Assembly (NCBI GenBank): GCA_905479015.1
Contig: CAJQKV010000008.1
Coordinates: forward strand, 62,001-126,000
Length of the DNA: 64,000 nucleotides
Direction of reading: 5' to 3'
Source: an uncultured Cyclobacteriaceae bacterium
Lineage (GTDB): Bacteria > Bacteroidota > Bacteroidia > Cytophagales > Cyclobacteriaceae
Below the pieces are notes generated by a model that did not search any database, was not told the DNA's origin, and worked only from the letters and a program-made list of their open reading frames with translations. This document shows, piece after piece, positions 27,878 through 36,921 of this stretch. The position numbers were made by a program, and so were the translations under genes. Position 1 is the stretch's first letter. Each line of letters starts with the position of its first letter.

Positions 27878-28117
27878 CGTACTTTCCACTAATCAAAATG
27901 AATCCATTTGAGTTTCTTTTGAAAAAACATTTCAATTCCAACACAAAACAGAGGGTATCGAGTACTTATCGAAGAGAAGCGCGGTAAGAATTATTATTTT
28001 TTTTTAAAATGAGAAGGCACCAATGAGACCCTAATGTATTTTCTTAGCCACTTCTCTAAAAAAAAAATAAAATTTCGACACGAGATGAAAGTATTTTCAA
28101 ATATTTTAAATCAAATA

Positions 28118-28148
28118 TTTGAATAAAAAGAAAATCCGTATAATTTTG
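28118..28148 (+). promoter_or_regulatory. Promoter of the tRNA-Tyr-Gly-Thr-tuf operon
   Basis: TTTG (28118-28121), a 19 nt spacer and TAATTTTG (28141-28148) match the full Bacteroidetes -33/-7 pattern. The bases after the -7 box are CAATCCTTTT, a sequence shared with the other translation-gene promoters in this window. Confidence 0.8.
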
Positions 28149-28189
28149 CAATCCTTTTCATAGGTATCCTGTGAAAAAGAGTGTTCTTA

Positions 28190-28272
28190 GGGGGGATACC
28201 AAAGTGGCCAACTGGGACGGACTGTAAATCCGTTGACTTACGTCTTCGAAGGTTCGAATCCTTCTCCCCCCA
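28190..28272 (+). tRNA. tRNA-Tyr (GTA)
   Basis: The 83 nt sequence folds as a class II tRNA with long variable arm. The acceptor GGGGGGA pairs with TCCCCCC, the anticodon loop carries GTA, and the T arm is GAAGG-TTCGAAT-CCTTC. The discriminator is A and no CCA is encoded. Confidence 0.95.
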
Positions 28273-28292
28273 CGTATTTTTATAAATCTTAA

Positions 28293-28365
28293 GCGGGTGT
28301 AGCTCAGTTGGTAGAGCGACAGCCTTCCAAGCTGTAGGTCGCCGGTTCGAACCTGGTCACCCGCT
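28293..28365 (+). tRNA. tRNA-Gly (TCC)
   Basis: The 73 nt sequence has acceptor GCGGGTG paired with CACCCGC, anticodon TCC in the loop CTTCCAA, and a standard T loop TTCGAAC. CCA is not encoded. Confidence 0.95.
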
Positions 28366-28443
28366 CAGATTAATAAGTAGTAAGATTGAGTTTCTGGAGT
28401 TGATTGTTCCAAATTTTGGGGCTTTTGCCTTTAAAAACAATCA

Positions 28444-28515
<72 letters not shown>

Positions 28516-28604
28516 CTACTTAAATATTGGTGTATTTAACTTATATTGCACGCATATTTGAGTTAAAGTAAAGAGTACAAAAATATAGTGTACAAATAGT
28601 AGAC

Positions 28605-28665
28605 AGTAAAAATTATTAAAAAAGAGTAACTAAAATTATTAAACAACAAGAGTAAAAATTATAAA
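28605..28665 (+). repeat. Three imperfect direct repeats in the tuf leader
   Basis: Copies begin at 28605 (AGTAAAAATTATTAAA), 28625 (AGTAACTAAAATTATTAAA) and 28651 (AGTAAAAATTATAAA). They are AT-only apart from the AGT starts and end 17 nt before the tuf ATG. Confidence 0.5.
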
Positions 28666-28682
28666 CCTGAGGATTATCAAAA

Positions 28683-29870
28683 ATGGCAAAACAAAAATTT
28701 GATCGCTCAAAAGCGCACGTAAATATTGGAACTATTGGTCACGTTGATCACGGAAAGACAACCCTAACCGCTGCTATCTCTGCTGTGCTATCTGGAAAAG
28801 GACTAGCAGAAGCGAGAGACTTTACTTCGATCGATAACGCACCTGAGGAAAAAGAAAGAGGCATCACAATCAATACCTCTCACATTGAGTATGAGACAGA
28901 GACGAGACATTATGCGCACGTAGACTGTCCAGGTCACGCTGATTATGTAAAAAACATGGTAACAGGAGCGGCCCAAATGGACGGTGCTATTATTGTGGTG
29001 GCCGCAACAGATGGACCTATGCCTCAAACACGTGAGCATATTCTATTGTCGCGTCAGGTGGGTGTACCAGCACTAGTTGTCTTCATGAATAAAGTAGATT
29101 TAGTTGATGATCCTGAGTTGCTTGAGCTTGTAGAGATGGAGATCAGAGAGCTGTTATCTTTTTATGATTTTCCAGGAGATGACATTCCTATCATCCAAGG
29201 GTCTGCTTTAGGGGGTCTTAATGGAGACACAAAATGGGTTGAAAAAATCGAAGAACTTATGACTGCGGTCGATGAGTTTATTCCGATTCCAACAAGACTT
29301 ACCGACAAAGATTTTTTAATGCCTGTTGAAGATGTATTTTCAATTACGGGTAGAGGTACCGTAGCTACGGGAAGAATAGAAAGAGGCGTGATTAATTCAG
29401 GTGATCCTGTGGATATCATTGGCATGGGTGCGGAAGATTTAAAATCTACTATCACGGGTGTTGAAATGTTTAGAAAAATTCTAGACCGAGGTGAAGCAGG
29501 TGATAATGTTGGACTCCTTTTAAGGGGAGTTGAAAAAGATCAAATCAAAAGAGGGATGATCATCTGTAAGCCAGCATCAGTAACGCCCCATCAAAAATTC
29601 AAAGCTGAGGTTTATGTGCTCTCGAAAGAAGAAGGAGGAAGACATACTCCTTTCTTCAATAAGTACAGACCTCAATTTTATTGTAGAACTACTGATGTTA
29701 CTGGAGAGATCATGCTCCCTGAAAACATTGAAATGGTAATGCCCGGAGACAACGTAACTATAGAAGTGTCTCTAATTAATAAGATTGCCATGGAAAAAGG
29801 ACTGAGATTTGCCATCAGAGAAGGTGGTAGAACCGTTGGTTCAGGTCAGGTAACAGAAATTTTAGACTAA
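28683..29870 (+). CDS. tuf: Elongation factor Tu
   Basis: The 395-residue protein has G1 [10 protein letters not shown]2 R-G-I-T-I, G3 D-C-P-G-H-A-D and G4 N-K-V-D, followed by the two beta-barrel domains. It delivers aminoacyl-tRNA to the ribosome as the GTP form. It is the last gene of a tRNA-Tyr-Gly-Thr-tuf transcript and ends at a hairpin terminator. A GAGG lies near the start at unusually long spacing. No second tuf copy is in the window. Confidence 0.99.
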   Translation: MAKQKFDRSKAHVNIGTIGHVDHGKTTLTAAISAVLSGKGLAEARDFTSIDNAPEEKERGITINTSHIEYETETRHYAHVDCPGHADYVKNMVTGAAQMDGAIIVVAATDGPMPQTREHILLSRQVGVPALVVFMNKVDLVDDPELLELVEMEIRELLSFYDFPGDDIPIIQGSALGGLNGDTKWVEKIEELMTAVDEFIPIPTRLTDKDFLMPVEDVFSITGRGTVATGRIERGVINSGDPVDIIGMGAEDLKSTITGVEMFRKILDRGEAGDNVGLLLRGVEKDQIKRGMIICKPASVTPHQKFKAEVYVLSKEEGGRHTPFFNKYRPQFYCRTTDVTGEIMLPENIEMVMPGDNVTIEVSLINKIAMEKGLRFAIREGGRTVGSGQVTEILD

Positions 29871-29884
29871 AACCCATTTTAATG

Positions 29885-29919
29885 AATGCGATCCTAAAAT
29901 ATTATAAGGATCGCATTTG
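29885..29919 (+). terminator. Intrinsic terminator of tuf, overlapping the next promoter
   Basis: AATGCGATCCT (29885-29895) pairs perfectly with AGGATCGCATT (29907-29917) over 11 bp with an 11 nt loop, followed by TGTTTTC. The last bases form the TTTG -33 element of the tRNA-Trp promoter. Confidence 0.75.
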
Positions 29920-29946
29920 TTTTCAATTTGAATTGATCTAACTTTG
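29916..29946 (+). promoter_or_regulatory. Promoter of tRNA-Trp-secE-nusG-rplKAJL-rpoBC
   Basis: TTTG (29916-29919), 19 nt, TAACTTTG (29939-29946), then CAATCCTTTT. This is a full consensus match ahead of tRNA-Trp. Confidence 0.8.
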
Positions 29947-29970
29947 CAATCCTTTTGAGCGCATGGTTAT

Positions 29971-30043
29971 ACGGGTGTAGCTCAATTGGCAGAGTAGTGG
30001 TCTCCAAAACCATTGGTTGGGGGTTCGAGTCCCTCCTCCCGTG
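29971..30043 (+). tRNA. tRNA-Trp (CCA)
   Basis: The 73 nt sequence has anticodon CCA in loop CTCCAAA, T loop TTCGAGT and discriminator G. The acceptor stem pairs A-T, C-G, three G-C and G7-C66, but position 6-67 is a T-T mismatch. It lies 11 nt upstream of secE, so the transcript must be processed. No CCA end is encoded. Confidence 0.93.
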
Positions 30044-30054
30044 CTAAAAATAAT

Positions 30055-30246
30055 ATGTCGCAGATAATAACATTTTTTAAGGATTCCTATGTCGAGCTTG
30101 TTCACAAAGTGACCTGGCCAAAGTATGGGGAATTGAGCAACAGTTCTATCTTAGTGCTGGTATCCTCATTAATTTTCGCCCTACTTATAGGTGTCATTGA
30201 TCTTGCTTTTGACAATGCAGTGACCTGGTTTTATAACGAGTTTTGA
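30055..30246 (+). CDS. secE: Preprotein translocase subunit SecE
   Basis: The 63-residue protein has the compact single-helix form of SecE: an amphipathic F-F-K-D-S-Y-V-E-L, the K-V-T-W-P motif, and one membrane helix at about residues 31-52. It stabilises SecY in the translocon. The ATG at 30055 is chosen because the upstream extension runs into tRNA-Trp. Confidence 0.95.
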   Translation: MSQIITFFKDSYVELVHKVTWPKYGELSNSSILVLVSSLIFALLIGVIDLAFDNAVTWFYNEF

Positions 30247-30248
30247 CA

Positions 30249-30806
30249 ATGGCTGATGTGAAATGGTATGTAGTGCGCGCCGTTAGTGGCCAAGAAAGAA
30301 AAGTCAAAACTTATCTAGACAACGAAATTGCACGAAATGGAATGGAAGAAACCATTACTCAGGTACTCATCCCTTCGGAAAAAGTATATGAAATGAGAAA
30401 TGGGAAAAAGCGTGTCCGAGAGCGTAATTTTTTTCCAGGATACATGTTAGTTTCTGCTGATTTAAGTTTCGGAGAGACGCAACATTTAATAACAAGCATT
30501 CCAGGAGTTATTGGGTTTTTAGGTGCTGGAGGTATGGGTACGAGCAAAGACCCCGTTGCCTTGAGACAGAATGAGGTAAATCGAATTTTAGGAAAGGTTG
30601 ACGAAGTAGAAGAGACAGAAGAAACCTTAGGGACTCCCTTCATTATTGGAGAAGGCGTTAAGGTAATGGATGGACCTTTCAGTGGATTTACAGGAACCGT
30701 TGAAGAGGTTTTTGAGGATCGAAAGAAACTTAATGTTACAGTTAAAATTTTTGGTAGAAATACGCCTGTAGAATTAAACTACGTACAGGTAGAAAAAGAC
30801 GATTAA
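30249..30806 (+). CDS. nusG: Transcription termination/antitermination protein NusG
   Basis: The 185-residue protein has the NGN domain ([23 protein letters not shown]) and a C-terminal KOW domain ([13 protein letters not shown]). It binds RNA polymerase and affects pausing, Rho termination and ribosome coupling. The ATG at 30249 is preferred over an in-frame TTG two codons earlier. It starts 2 bp after secE. Confidence 0.97.
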   Translation: MADVKWYVVRAVSGQERKVKTYLDNEIARNGMEETITQVLIPSEKVYEMRNGKKRVRERNFFPGYMLVSADLSFGETQHLITSIPGVIGFLGAGGMGTSKDPVALRQNEVNRILGKVDEVEETEETLGTPFIIGEGVKVMDGPFSGFTGTVEEVFEDRKKLNVTVKIFGRNTPVELNYVQVEKDD

Positions 30807-30807
30807 G

Positions 30808-31257
30808 ATGGCAAAAGAAATTTCAGGATATCTTAAGTTACAAGTTCGGGGTGGCCAAGCCAATCCGTCCCCTCCAGTAGGACCTGCTTTGGGTTCTAAA
30901 GGGCTTAACATAATGGATTTTTGCAAACAATTCAATGCAAGAAGCCAAGAAAAAATGGGTCAGTTGTTACCTGTTTTAGTCACTATATACGTGGACAAGA
31001 GTTTCGACTTTGTCATCAAGACGCCACCGGCTCCGGTAATGATATTAGAGGCGATAAAAAAGAAAAAAGGTTCATCGGAGCCCAACAGAGACAAAGTAGG
31101 CTCGATTACTTGGGATCAGATTAAGAAAATAGCGGAAGTTAAAATGCCAGATTTGAATGCATTTAAAATGGAATCAGCTATGAAAATGTTGGCAGGAACG
31201 GCAAGAAGTATGGGGGTTAGGGTTCAAGGAGAATTCCCTCAAACAGAAACAGTATAA
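30808..31257 (+). CDS. rplK: Ribosomal protein L11 (uL11)
   Basis: The 149-residue protein has the Gly/Pro-rich N-terminal [15 protein letters not shown] and the C-terminal RNA-binding domain that contacts the 23S GTPase-associated centre. It begins one base after nusG ends. Confidence 0.98.
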   Translation: MAKEISGYLKLQVRGGQANPSPPVGPALGSKGLNIMDFCKQFNARSQEKMGQLLPVLVTIYVDKSFDFVIKTPPAPVMILEAIKKKKGSSEPNRDKVGSITWDQIKKIAEVKMPDLNAFKMESAMKMLAGTARSMGVRVQGEFPQTETV

Positions 31258-31269
31258 TAGGTTATTGGA

Positions 31270-31968
31270 ATGGGAAAATTGACAAAAAATCAAAAAAAGG
31301 CGCTGGAACTATATGATCCAACCAAGTCTTATACAATTGAGGAGGCCTCCGAAATTGTAAAAAAGATCACTTTCAGTAAATTCGATAGTTCTGTCGATTT
31401 AGATATAAGGTTGGGAGTTGATCCGAAAAAAGCTGATCAAATGGTAAGAGGGGTGGTGACCCTGCCCAACGGTGTGGGTAAAGAAGTTAAAGTACTTGTA
31501 CTCTGTACGCCAGATAAAGAAGAGGAAGCAAAGGCAGCCGGCGCTGATTATGTAGGTCTAGATGAGTACATTAAAAAAATCGAAGGAGGCTGGACAGATG
31601 TAGATGTAATTATTACTATGCCGACAGTGATGGCAAAGGTAGGTCGTCTTGGAAGAGTATTAGGACCTAGAAGTTTAATGCCAAATCCAAAGTCAGGTAC
31701 CGTAACTATGGAAGTAGGCAAAGCGGTGACAGAAGTCAAGGCAGGAAAAATAGACTTTAAAGTCGATAAAACAGGAATTATCCACGCCAGTATAGGTAAG
31801 GTGTCTTTTGAAGCAGAGAAAATTAGCGAAAACGCACTTGAGATGTTAAATATGATCTATAAGTTAAAGCCAGCGTCAGCAAAGGGGACTTATTTTCGTT
31901 CAATTTCACTCTCTTCTACAATGGGTAACGGGATAAGTATTGATAAAAGCATTATAGCAAGTACTTGA
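31270..31968 (+). CDS. rplA: Ribosomal protein L1 (uL1)
   Basis: The 232-residue protein has the L1 signature [20 protein letters not shown] near the middle. It forms the mobile L1 stalk that helps release E-site tRNA. In other bacteria it also represses its own operon, but no leader mimic was identified here. Confidence 0.98.
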   Translation: MGKLTKNQKKALELYDPTKSYTIEEASEIVKKITFSKFDSSVDLDIRLGVDPKKADQMVRGVVTLPNGVGKEVKVLVLCTPDKEEEAKAAGADYVGLDEYIKKIEGGWTDVDVIITMPTVMAKVGRLGRVLGPRSLMPNPKSGTVTMEVGKAVTEVKAGKIDFKVDKTGIIHASIGKVSFEAEKISENALEMLNMIYKLKPASAKGTYFRSISLSSTMGNGISIDKSIIAST

Positions 31969-31969
31969 T

Positions 31970-32497
31970 ATGACACGAAACGATAAAGGTCAGCTAATTA
32001 TAGATTTGACTGAAAAATTCAAAGACAACAATCACTTTTATATTACAGATACTTCTGGGCTAAGTGTTGCCGAAATCAACAAGTTCAGAGGAATGTGCTA
32101 CAAGGAAGGGGTTGAGTATAAAGTTTTCAAAAATACGTTTATAAAGCGTGCGCTTGACAACTTGGATACGGATTATTCATCCATGCAGGCGACTCTTAAG
32201 GGGTTTTCTGGGGTGATGTTTGTAAAAGAAAATGGGAAAGCCCCGGCGAAAATCATCCAAAAATATCGGAAGGAAGATGCTGACGGTAGACCCTATTTTA
32301 AAGCGGCTTCCATTAATACAGATATATTCATTGGTGAAGATCAACTGGCTACGCTTAGCGTTTTGAAATCAAAAACAGAGCTTATTGGGGAAATCATCAC
32401 ATTGTTACAGTCTCCAGCAACAAATGTTATTTCTGCTCTACAGAGTGGGGGTGGCAAATTAGCTGGAATAATGAAGACATTATCTGAAAGACAATAA
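31970..32497 (+). CDS. rplJ: Ribosomal protein L10 (uL10)
   Basis: The 175-residue protein has Y-I-T-D-T-S-G-L-S-V near residue 25 and K-V-F-K-N-T-F-I-K-R-A-L, typical of L10. Its C-terminal helix anchors L12 dimers in the stalk. It starts one base after rplA. Confidence 0.97.
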   Translation: MTRNDKGQLIIDLTEKFKDNNHFYITDTSGLSVAEINKFRGMCYKEGVEYKVFKNTFIKRALDNLDTDYSSMQATLKGFSGVMFVKENGKAPAKIIQKYRKEDADGRPYFKAASINTDIFIGEDQLATLSVLKSKTELIGEIITLLQSPATNVISALQSGGGKLAGIMKTLSERQ

Positions 32498-32526
32498 ATA
32501 ATTGATCAATAAATTAACTAATTAAA

Positions 32527-32901
32527 ATGGCGGATTTAAAAGAATTTGCGGAACAGCTTGTCAATCTTACAGTAAAAGAGGTAAGCGAGTTAGCAACAAT
32601 CCTTAAGGATGAATATGGTATAGAACCAGCAGCAGCAGCTGCACCAGTAATGGTAGCAGGTTCCGGTGGCGAAGAGGCCGCTGAAGAAAAGTCAGCTTTC
32701 GATGTGATATTGAAAGCACCAGGGGGTGCCAAATTGGCAATCGTGAAGCTGGTAAAAGAATTGACAGGGTTAGGTCTAAAAGAGGCTAAAGATCTTGTGG
32801 ATTCTGCTCCAAAGGCGGTAAAAGAAGGTCTTGCTAAAGAAGAGGCCGAAGGTCTCAAAAAGCAACTGGAAGAAGCTGGAGCGGAAGTAGAATTAAAGTA
32901 A
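32527..32901 (+). CDS. rplL: Ribosomal protein L7/L12 (bL12)
   Basis: The 124-residue acidic protein has an N-terminal dimerisation domain, an Ala-rich hinge (about residues 36-55) and the C-terminal factor-binding domain with [12 protein letters not shown]. It recruits translation GTPases. A hairpin follows before rpoB. Confidence 0.98.
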   Translation: MADLKEFAEQLVNLTVKEVSELATILKDEYGIEPAAAAAPVMVAGSGGEEAAEEKSAFDVILKAPGGAKLAIVKLVKELTGLGLKEAKDLVDSAPKAVKEGLAKEEAEGLKKQLEEAGAEVELK

Positions 32902-32924
32902 GTTCTACATAAAATCTCGGAAGT

Positions 32925-32951
32925 AGGCCTGGCCATTTGGTCAGGTCTTTT
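32925..32951 (+). terminator. Hairpin between rplL and rpoB, likely attenuator
   Basis: AGGCCTGGCCA (32925-32935) pairs with TGGTCAGGTCT (32938-32948), including two G-T pairs and with the innermost pairs probably open. It is followed by a short T-rich tract TTTTCCTGTTTG. The poor T-tract fits partial termination rather than a full stop. Confidence 0.6.
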
Positions 32952-33011
32952 CCTGTTTGTACATAGGTACGACGAAATTGTAATGTAGTTTAACAATAAC
33001 CTGTTTAATCC

Positions 33012-36000
33012 TTGGCTACCAAAAAAATAAATAAGAGAATAAGCTTCTCATCTATTAAGTCTGTGATAGATTATCCCGACTTTCTGGACGTACAACTCAA
33101 ATCATTTGTTGACTTTTTTCAGTTAGACACTCCAACTGAATCGAGGGATTCCGAAGGCCTTTATAAGGTTTTTATGGAGAACTTTCCTATCTCCGATTCG
33201 CGAGATAATTTTAAGTTGGAATTCATTGACTATACTGTAGATCCCCCCCGATATTCGATACAGGAATCGATTGAGAGAGGATTGACGTATTCAGTACCCT
33301 TGAAAGCCAAGTTAAGATTACTTTGCAACGACACAGAAAACGAAGAGTTTGAAACCATTGAGCAGGAGGTGTTCTTAGGGAATATTCCGTATATGACCGA
33401 TAAGGGCTCTTTTGTAATCAATGGAGCAGAACGAGTCATTGTTTCCCAACTGCATAGATCCCCAGGGGTATTTTTTGCTCAAAGTAAACACACCAATGGT
33501 ACGTTGCTTTATTCGGCCAGAATCATTCCTTTTAAAGGATCATGGATAGAATTTGCAACAGATGTAAATAACGTCATGTATGCGTACATTGATAGGAAGA
33601 AAAAGTTTCCAATCACTACGTTACTCAGATCAATTGGGTACGGTACTGACAAAGACATACTAGATTTATTTGGATTATCGGAGGAGGTTGAGGCTACACA
33701 AAAAGCACTTAAAAAAGTCATCGATCGACGTTTAGCAGCAAGAGTACTGCGTACTTGGATTGAAGATTTTGTTGATGAAGATACAGGAGAAGTAGTTTCT
33801 ATTGATCGAAATGAGGTAGTTCTTGAGCGGGATAGTGTGTTGAAAGAAGAAGACATACAAACCATCCTTGATTCAGGAAGTAAGTCCATTATCCTCCATC
33901 GCAAAGAGGTGAATGTTACCGATTACTCTATTATTTACAACACACTTCAAAAAGATCAATCTAACTCTGAGAAGGAAGCTGTTGAGACTATTTATCGTCA
34001 ATTAAGAAACACCGAGGCTCCTGACGAGCAGACGGCACGAGATATTATTCAAAATCTATTTTTCAGTGAGAAAAGATATGATTTGGGAGAAGTAGGGAGA
34101 TACAGAATTAACAAAAAATTAGGACTCTCGACAGGCTATGATAAGCGTGTTTTGACAAGCGAAGATATTATTCTTATCATTAAGTATTTAATTGGTTTGA
34201 TCAACAGCAAGACACTTGTTGATGATATTGATCACTTAAGTAATAGAAGGGTAAGAACTGTTGGTGAGCAACTTTATGCGCAATTTGGTGTGGGTTTGTC
34301 AAGAATGGCAAGAACCATTAGAGAGCGGATGAATGTACGAGATAATGAGGATTTTAAACCTGTTGATTTGATTAACGCCCGGACTTTGTCTTCGGTAATC
34401 AACTCCTTTTTTGGAACCAATCAGTTGTCTCAGTTCATGGATCAAACCAATCCATTGGCTGAAGTTACGCACAAAAGAAGAATGTCTGCACTAGGACCCG
34501 GTGGCCTTTCAAGAGAAAGAGCTGGATTTGAAGTGAGAGATGTTCATTATACGCATTATGGTCGATTGTGTACCATTGAAACTCCTGAAGGTCCGAATAT
34601 TGGTTTAATCTCTTCATTGTGTGTACATGCCAAGGTGAATCAGATGGGCTTTATTGAGACGCCATATAGAGGGGTAGACAAGGGCAAAGTTGACATGTCC
34701 GGAAACGTCAAGTACTTGACCGCAGAGGAAGAAGATACATTCAACATTGCACAGGCGAATGCACCATTAACCGATGAGGGTAAATTCTTAAACGATAAGG
34801 TAAAGGCAAGATTCGAAGGTGATTTTCCGGTCGTCGAGCCGAAAGATTTGGGCTATATGGATGTAGCTCCAAACCAAATTGTATCGGTAGCCGCTTCAAT
34901 GATTCCTTTTCTTGAGCACGATGATGCAAACAGGGCATTAATGGGGTCTAACATGCAGCGCCAAGCGGTTCCGCTTTTAATTCCTGAGGCACCTATTGTA
35001 GGTACAGGTTTGGAGAGTAGGGTAGCCTTAGATTCGCGCTCTTTGATTTTAGCGGAGGCAGACGGTGTTGTAGAATATGTTGATGCCAAGATGATCACGG
35101 TAAAATATGATCAAGACGAAAATGAAAAAATCCTGTCTTTTGACACAGATACTGCAACTTATGAGTTGATAAAATTTCGTAGAACCAATCAAGATACTTC
35201 AGTCAATCTTAAGCCCATAGTGCTCAAAGGCGAGAGGGTGTCGAAAGGACAACCTCTTTGTCAAGGATTTGCCACCGAGCAGGGAGAACTTGCGCTGGGT
35301 CGTAACCTTATGGTAGCCTATATGCCATGGCAAGGTTATAATTTTGAAGATGCAATCGTTATTTCAGATCGTGTGGTTCGCGAAGATGTCTTTACTTCTA
35401 TACATATTGATTCGTTTGAACTCGAGGTCAGGGATACTAAAAGAGGTTTAGAAGAATTAACTTCCGAAATTCCTAACGTGAGTGAAGAGGCTGTTAAGAA
35501 TTTAGATGAAGATGGGATCATACGCATCGGTGCGGAGATCACGGAAGGGGATATCATGATTGGTAAGATCACTCCAAAGGGAGAGTCGGATCCAACTCCT
35601 GAAGAGAAATTATTAAGAGCTATTTTCGGAGATAAAGCAGGTGATGTAAAAGATGCTTCTTTAAAGGCAAAACCTTCATTAACGGGGGTAGTTATTGAAA
35701 CTAAGCTATTTGCTCGCCCCAAAAAGGATAAGGATCTCAGGGCAAGAACGAAAAAAGCTGTAGAGGTACTCAAAGGAAAATACGGTGCTGAGTTGACTGA
35801 AGTTAGAAATCAGATGGTAGATAAACTTGTCACATTACTGGAAGGTAAGACGTGTCAGGGGATCAATCACAAATTTGGCGAACCGGTAATGTCAAAAGGA
35901 GCTAAATTTTCGAGAAAGAATATAGAAGAGAATTTATTTCCTGCGAAAAACATATTCAGAGATGAAAGTACGTATTCTGTTCCTGAAGAGTCCAATCTTG

Positions 36001-36884
36001 TAAGTGATTTAGCCCATGAAGGATGGGTGAAAGACGGTGAGACAAATGAATTAATTTTCAGTTTGATCAAACGATATATTATAAAGAGGAATGAATTTAC
36101 GGGTCTGTTTAAGCGAGAAAGATTTACCTATGAAGTGGGAGATGAACTTCCTGCAGGCATTATGAAGCTTGCTAAAGTTTATATAGCCAAAAAGCGTAAA
36201 CTCAAAGTAGGAGATAAAATGGCAGGCCGCCATGGTAACAAGGGTGTTGTGGCTAAAATTGTTCGTGATGAAGACATGCCCTTTATGGAAGATGGTACAC
36301 CTATGGATATCGTTTTGAATCCTTTAGGAGTCCCTTCCCGTATGAACATCGGTCAAATATATGAAACCGTACTGGCATGGGCAGGAAAGAAGCTAGACAG
36401 AACTTATGCAACGCCTATTTTTGATGGAGCGACTGAGGAGCAAGTTCAAAATGAATTAAAAGAGGCCGGACTACCCTCTTTTGGGCGAACTTATCTTTAT
36501 GATGGATTGACAGGTGAAAAGTTTGATCAACCCGTTACAGTGGGTATCGCATACATGCTGAAATTGGGTCACTTGGTAGATGATAAAATGCACGCTAGAT
36601 CGATCGGGCCTTATTCATTGATCACCCAACAGCCTTTAGGTGGTAAAGCTCAATTTGGAGGTCAAAGATTTGGAGAAATGGAAGTTTGGGCGCTTGAGGC
36701 TTTTGGTGCAGCGCACGTACTTCAGGAAATTCTCACGATCAAGTCGGATGATGTTATCGGAAGAGCAAAGGCGTACGAAGCCATTGTTAAAGGTGAAAAC
36801 ATGATAAAGCCGAATATACCGGAATCATTCAATGTGTTGGTTCATGAATTAAGAGGTTTAGCTCTTGAAATTACATTAGATTAA
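33012..36884 (+). CDS. rpoB: RNA polymerase subunit beta
   Basis: The 1290-residue protein has the full set of beta-subunit motifs, including the rifampicin region [20 protein letters not shown] and A-L-G-P-G-G-L. The usual drug-contact Asp, His, Arg and Ser are present, with two changed residues just before (T-N instead of S-S). The [12 protein letters not shown] segment of the active centre is intact. The only reasonable start is a TTG at 33012, since the conserved N-terminus follows at once and no ATG is near. It lies 110 bp after rplL, across a hairpin. Confidence 0.98.
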   Translation: MATKKINKRISFSSIKSVIDYPDFLDVQLKSFVDFFQLDTPTESRDSEGLYKVFMENFPISDSRDNFKLEFIDYTVDPPRYSIQESIERGLTYSVPLKAKLRLLCNDTENEEFETIEQEVFLGNIPYMTDKGSFVINGAERVIVSQLHRSPGVFFAQSKHTNGTLLYSARIIPFKGSWIEFATDVNNVMYAYIDRKKKFPITTLLRSIGYGTDKDILDLFGLSEEVEATQKALKKVIDRRLAARVLRTWIEDFVDEDTGEVVSIDRNEVVLERDSVLKEEDIQTILDSGSKSIILHRKEVNVTDYSIIYNTLQKDQSNSEKEAVETIYRQLRNTEAPDEQTARDIIQNLFFSEKRYDLGEVGRYRINKKLGLSTGYDKRVLTSEDIILIIKYLIGLINSKTLVDDIDHLSNRRVRTVGEQLYAQFGVGLSRMARTIRERMNVRDNEDFKPVDLINARTLSSVINSFFGTNQLSQFMDQTNPLAEVTHKRRMSALGPGGLSRERAGFEVRDVHYTHYGRLCTIETPEGPNIGLISSLCVHAKVNQMGFIETPYRGVDKGKVDMSGNVKYLTAEEEDTFNIAQANAPLTDEGKFLNDKVKARFEGDFPVVEPKDLGYMDVAPNQIVSVAASMIPFLEHDDANRALMGSNMQRQAVPLLIPEAPIVGTGLESRVALDSRSLILAEADGVVEYVDAKMITVKYDQDENEKILSFDTDTATYELIKFRRTNQDTSVNLKPIVLKGERVSKGQPLCQGFATEQGELALGRNLMVAYMPWQGYNFEDAIVISDRVVREDVFTSIHIDSFELEVRDTKRGLEELTSEIPNVSEEAVKNLDEDGIIRIGAEITEGDIMIGKITPKGESDPTPEEKLLRAIFGDKAGDVKDASLKAKPSLTGVVIETKLFARPKKDKDLRARTKKAVEVLKGKYGAELTEVRNQMVDKLVTLLEGKTCQGINHKFGEPVMSKGAKFSRKNIEENLFPAKNIFRDESTYSVPEESNLVSDLAHEGWVKDGETNELIFSLIKRYIIKRNEFTGLFKRERFTYEVGDELPAGIMKLAKVYIAKKRKLKVGDKMAGRHGNKGVVAKIVRDEDMPFMEDGTPMDIVLNPLGVPSRMNIGQIYETVLAWAGKKLDRTYATPIFDGATEEQVQNELKEAGLPSFGRTYLYDGLTGEKFDQPVTVGIAYMLKLGHLVDDKMHARSIGPYSLITQQPLGGKAQFGGQRFGEMEVWALEAFGAAHVLQEILTIKSDDVIGRAKAYEAIVKGENMIKPNIPESFNVLVHELRGLALEITLD

Positions 36885-36921
36885 ATAGTTATCGCTTATT
36901 TAAGTTTAGAAAAGATAAATT

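Larger units (their letters stand above)
27854..28189. other. Intergenic region between biotin carrier gene and tRNA operon
   Basis: This 336 bp stretch is AT-rich and has no gene that I can support. It holds divergent promoters: on the minus strand TATTTTTG (27877-27870) before the biotin carrier gene, and on the plus strand the tRNA-tuf promoter at 28118-28148. Confidence 0.6.

Noticed and set aside
32514-32996. 160-codon minus-strand frame across rplL
   Set aside because: It is the antisense shadow of an Ala-rich gene and has no recognisable domain.
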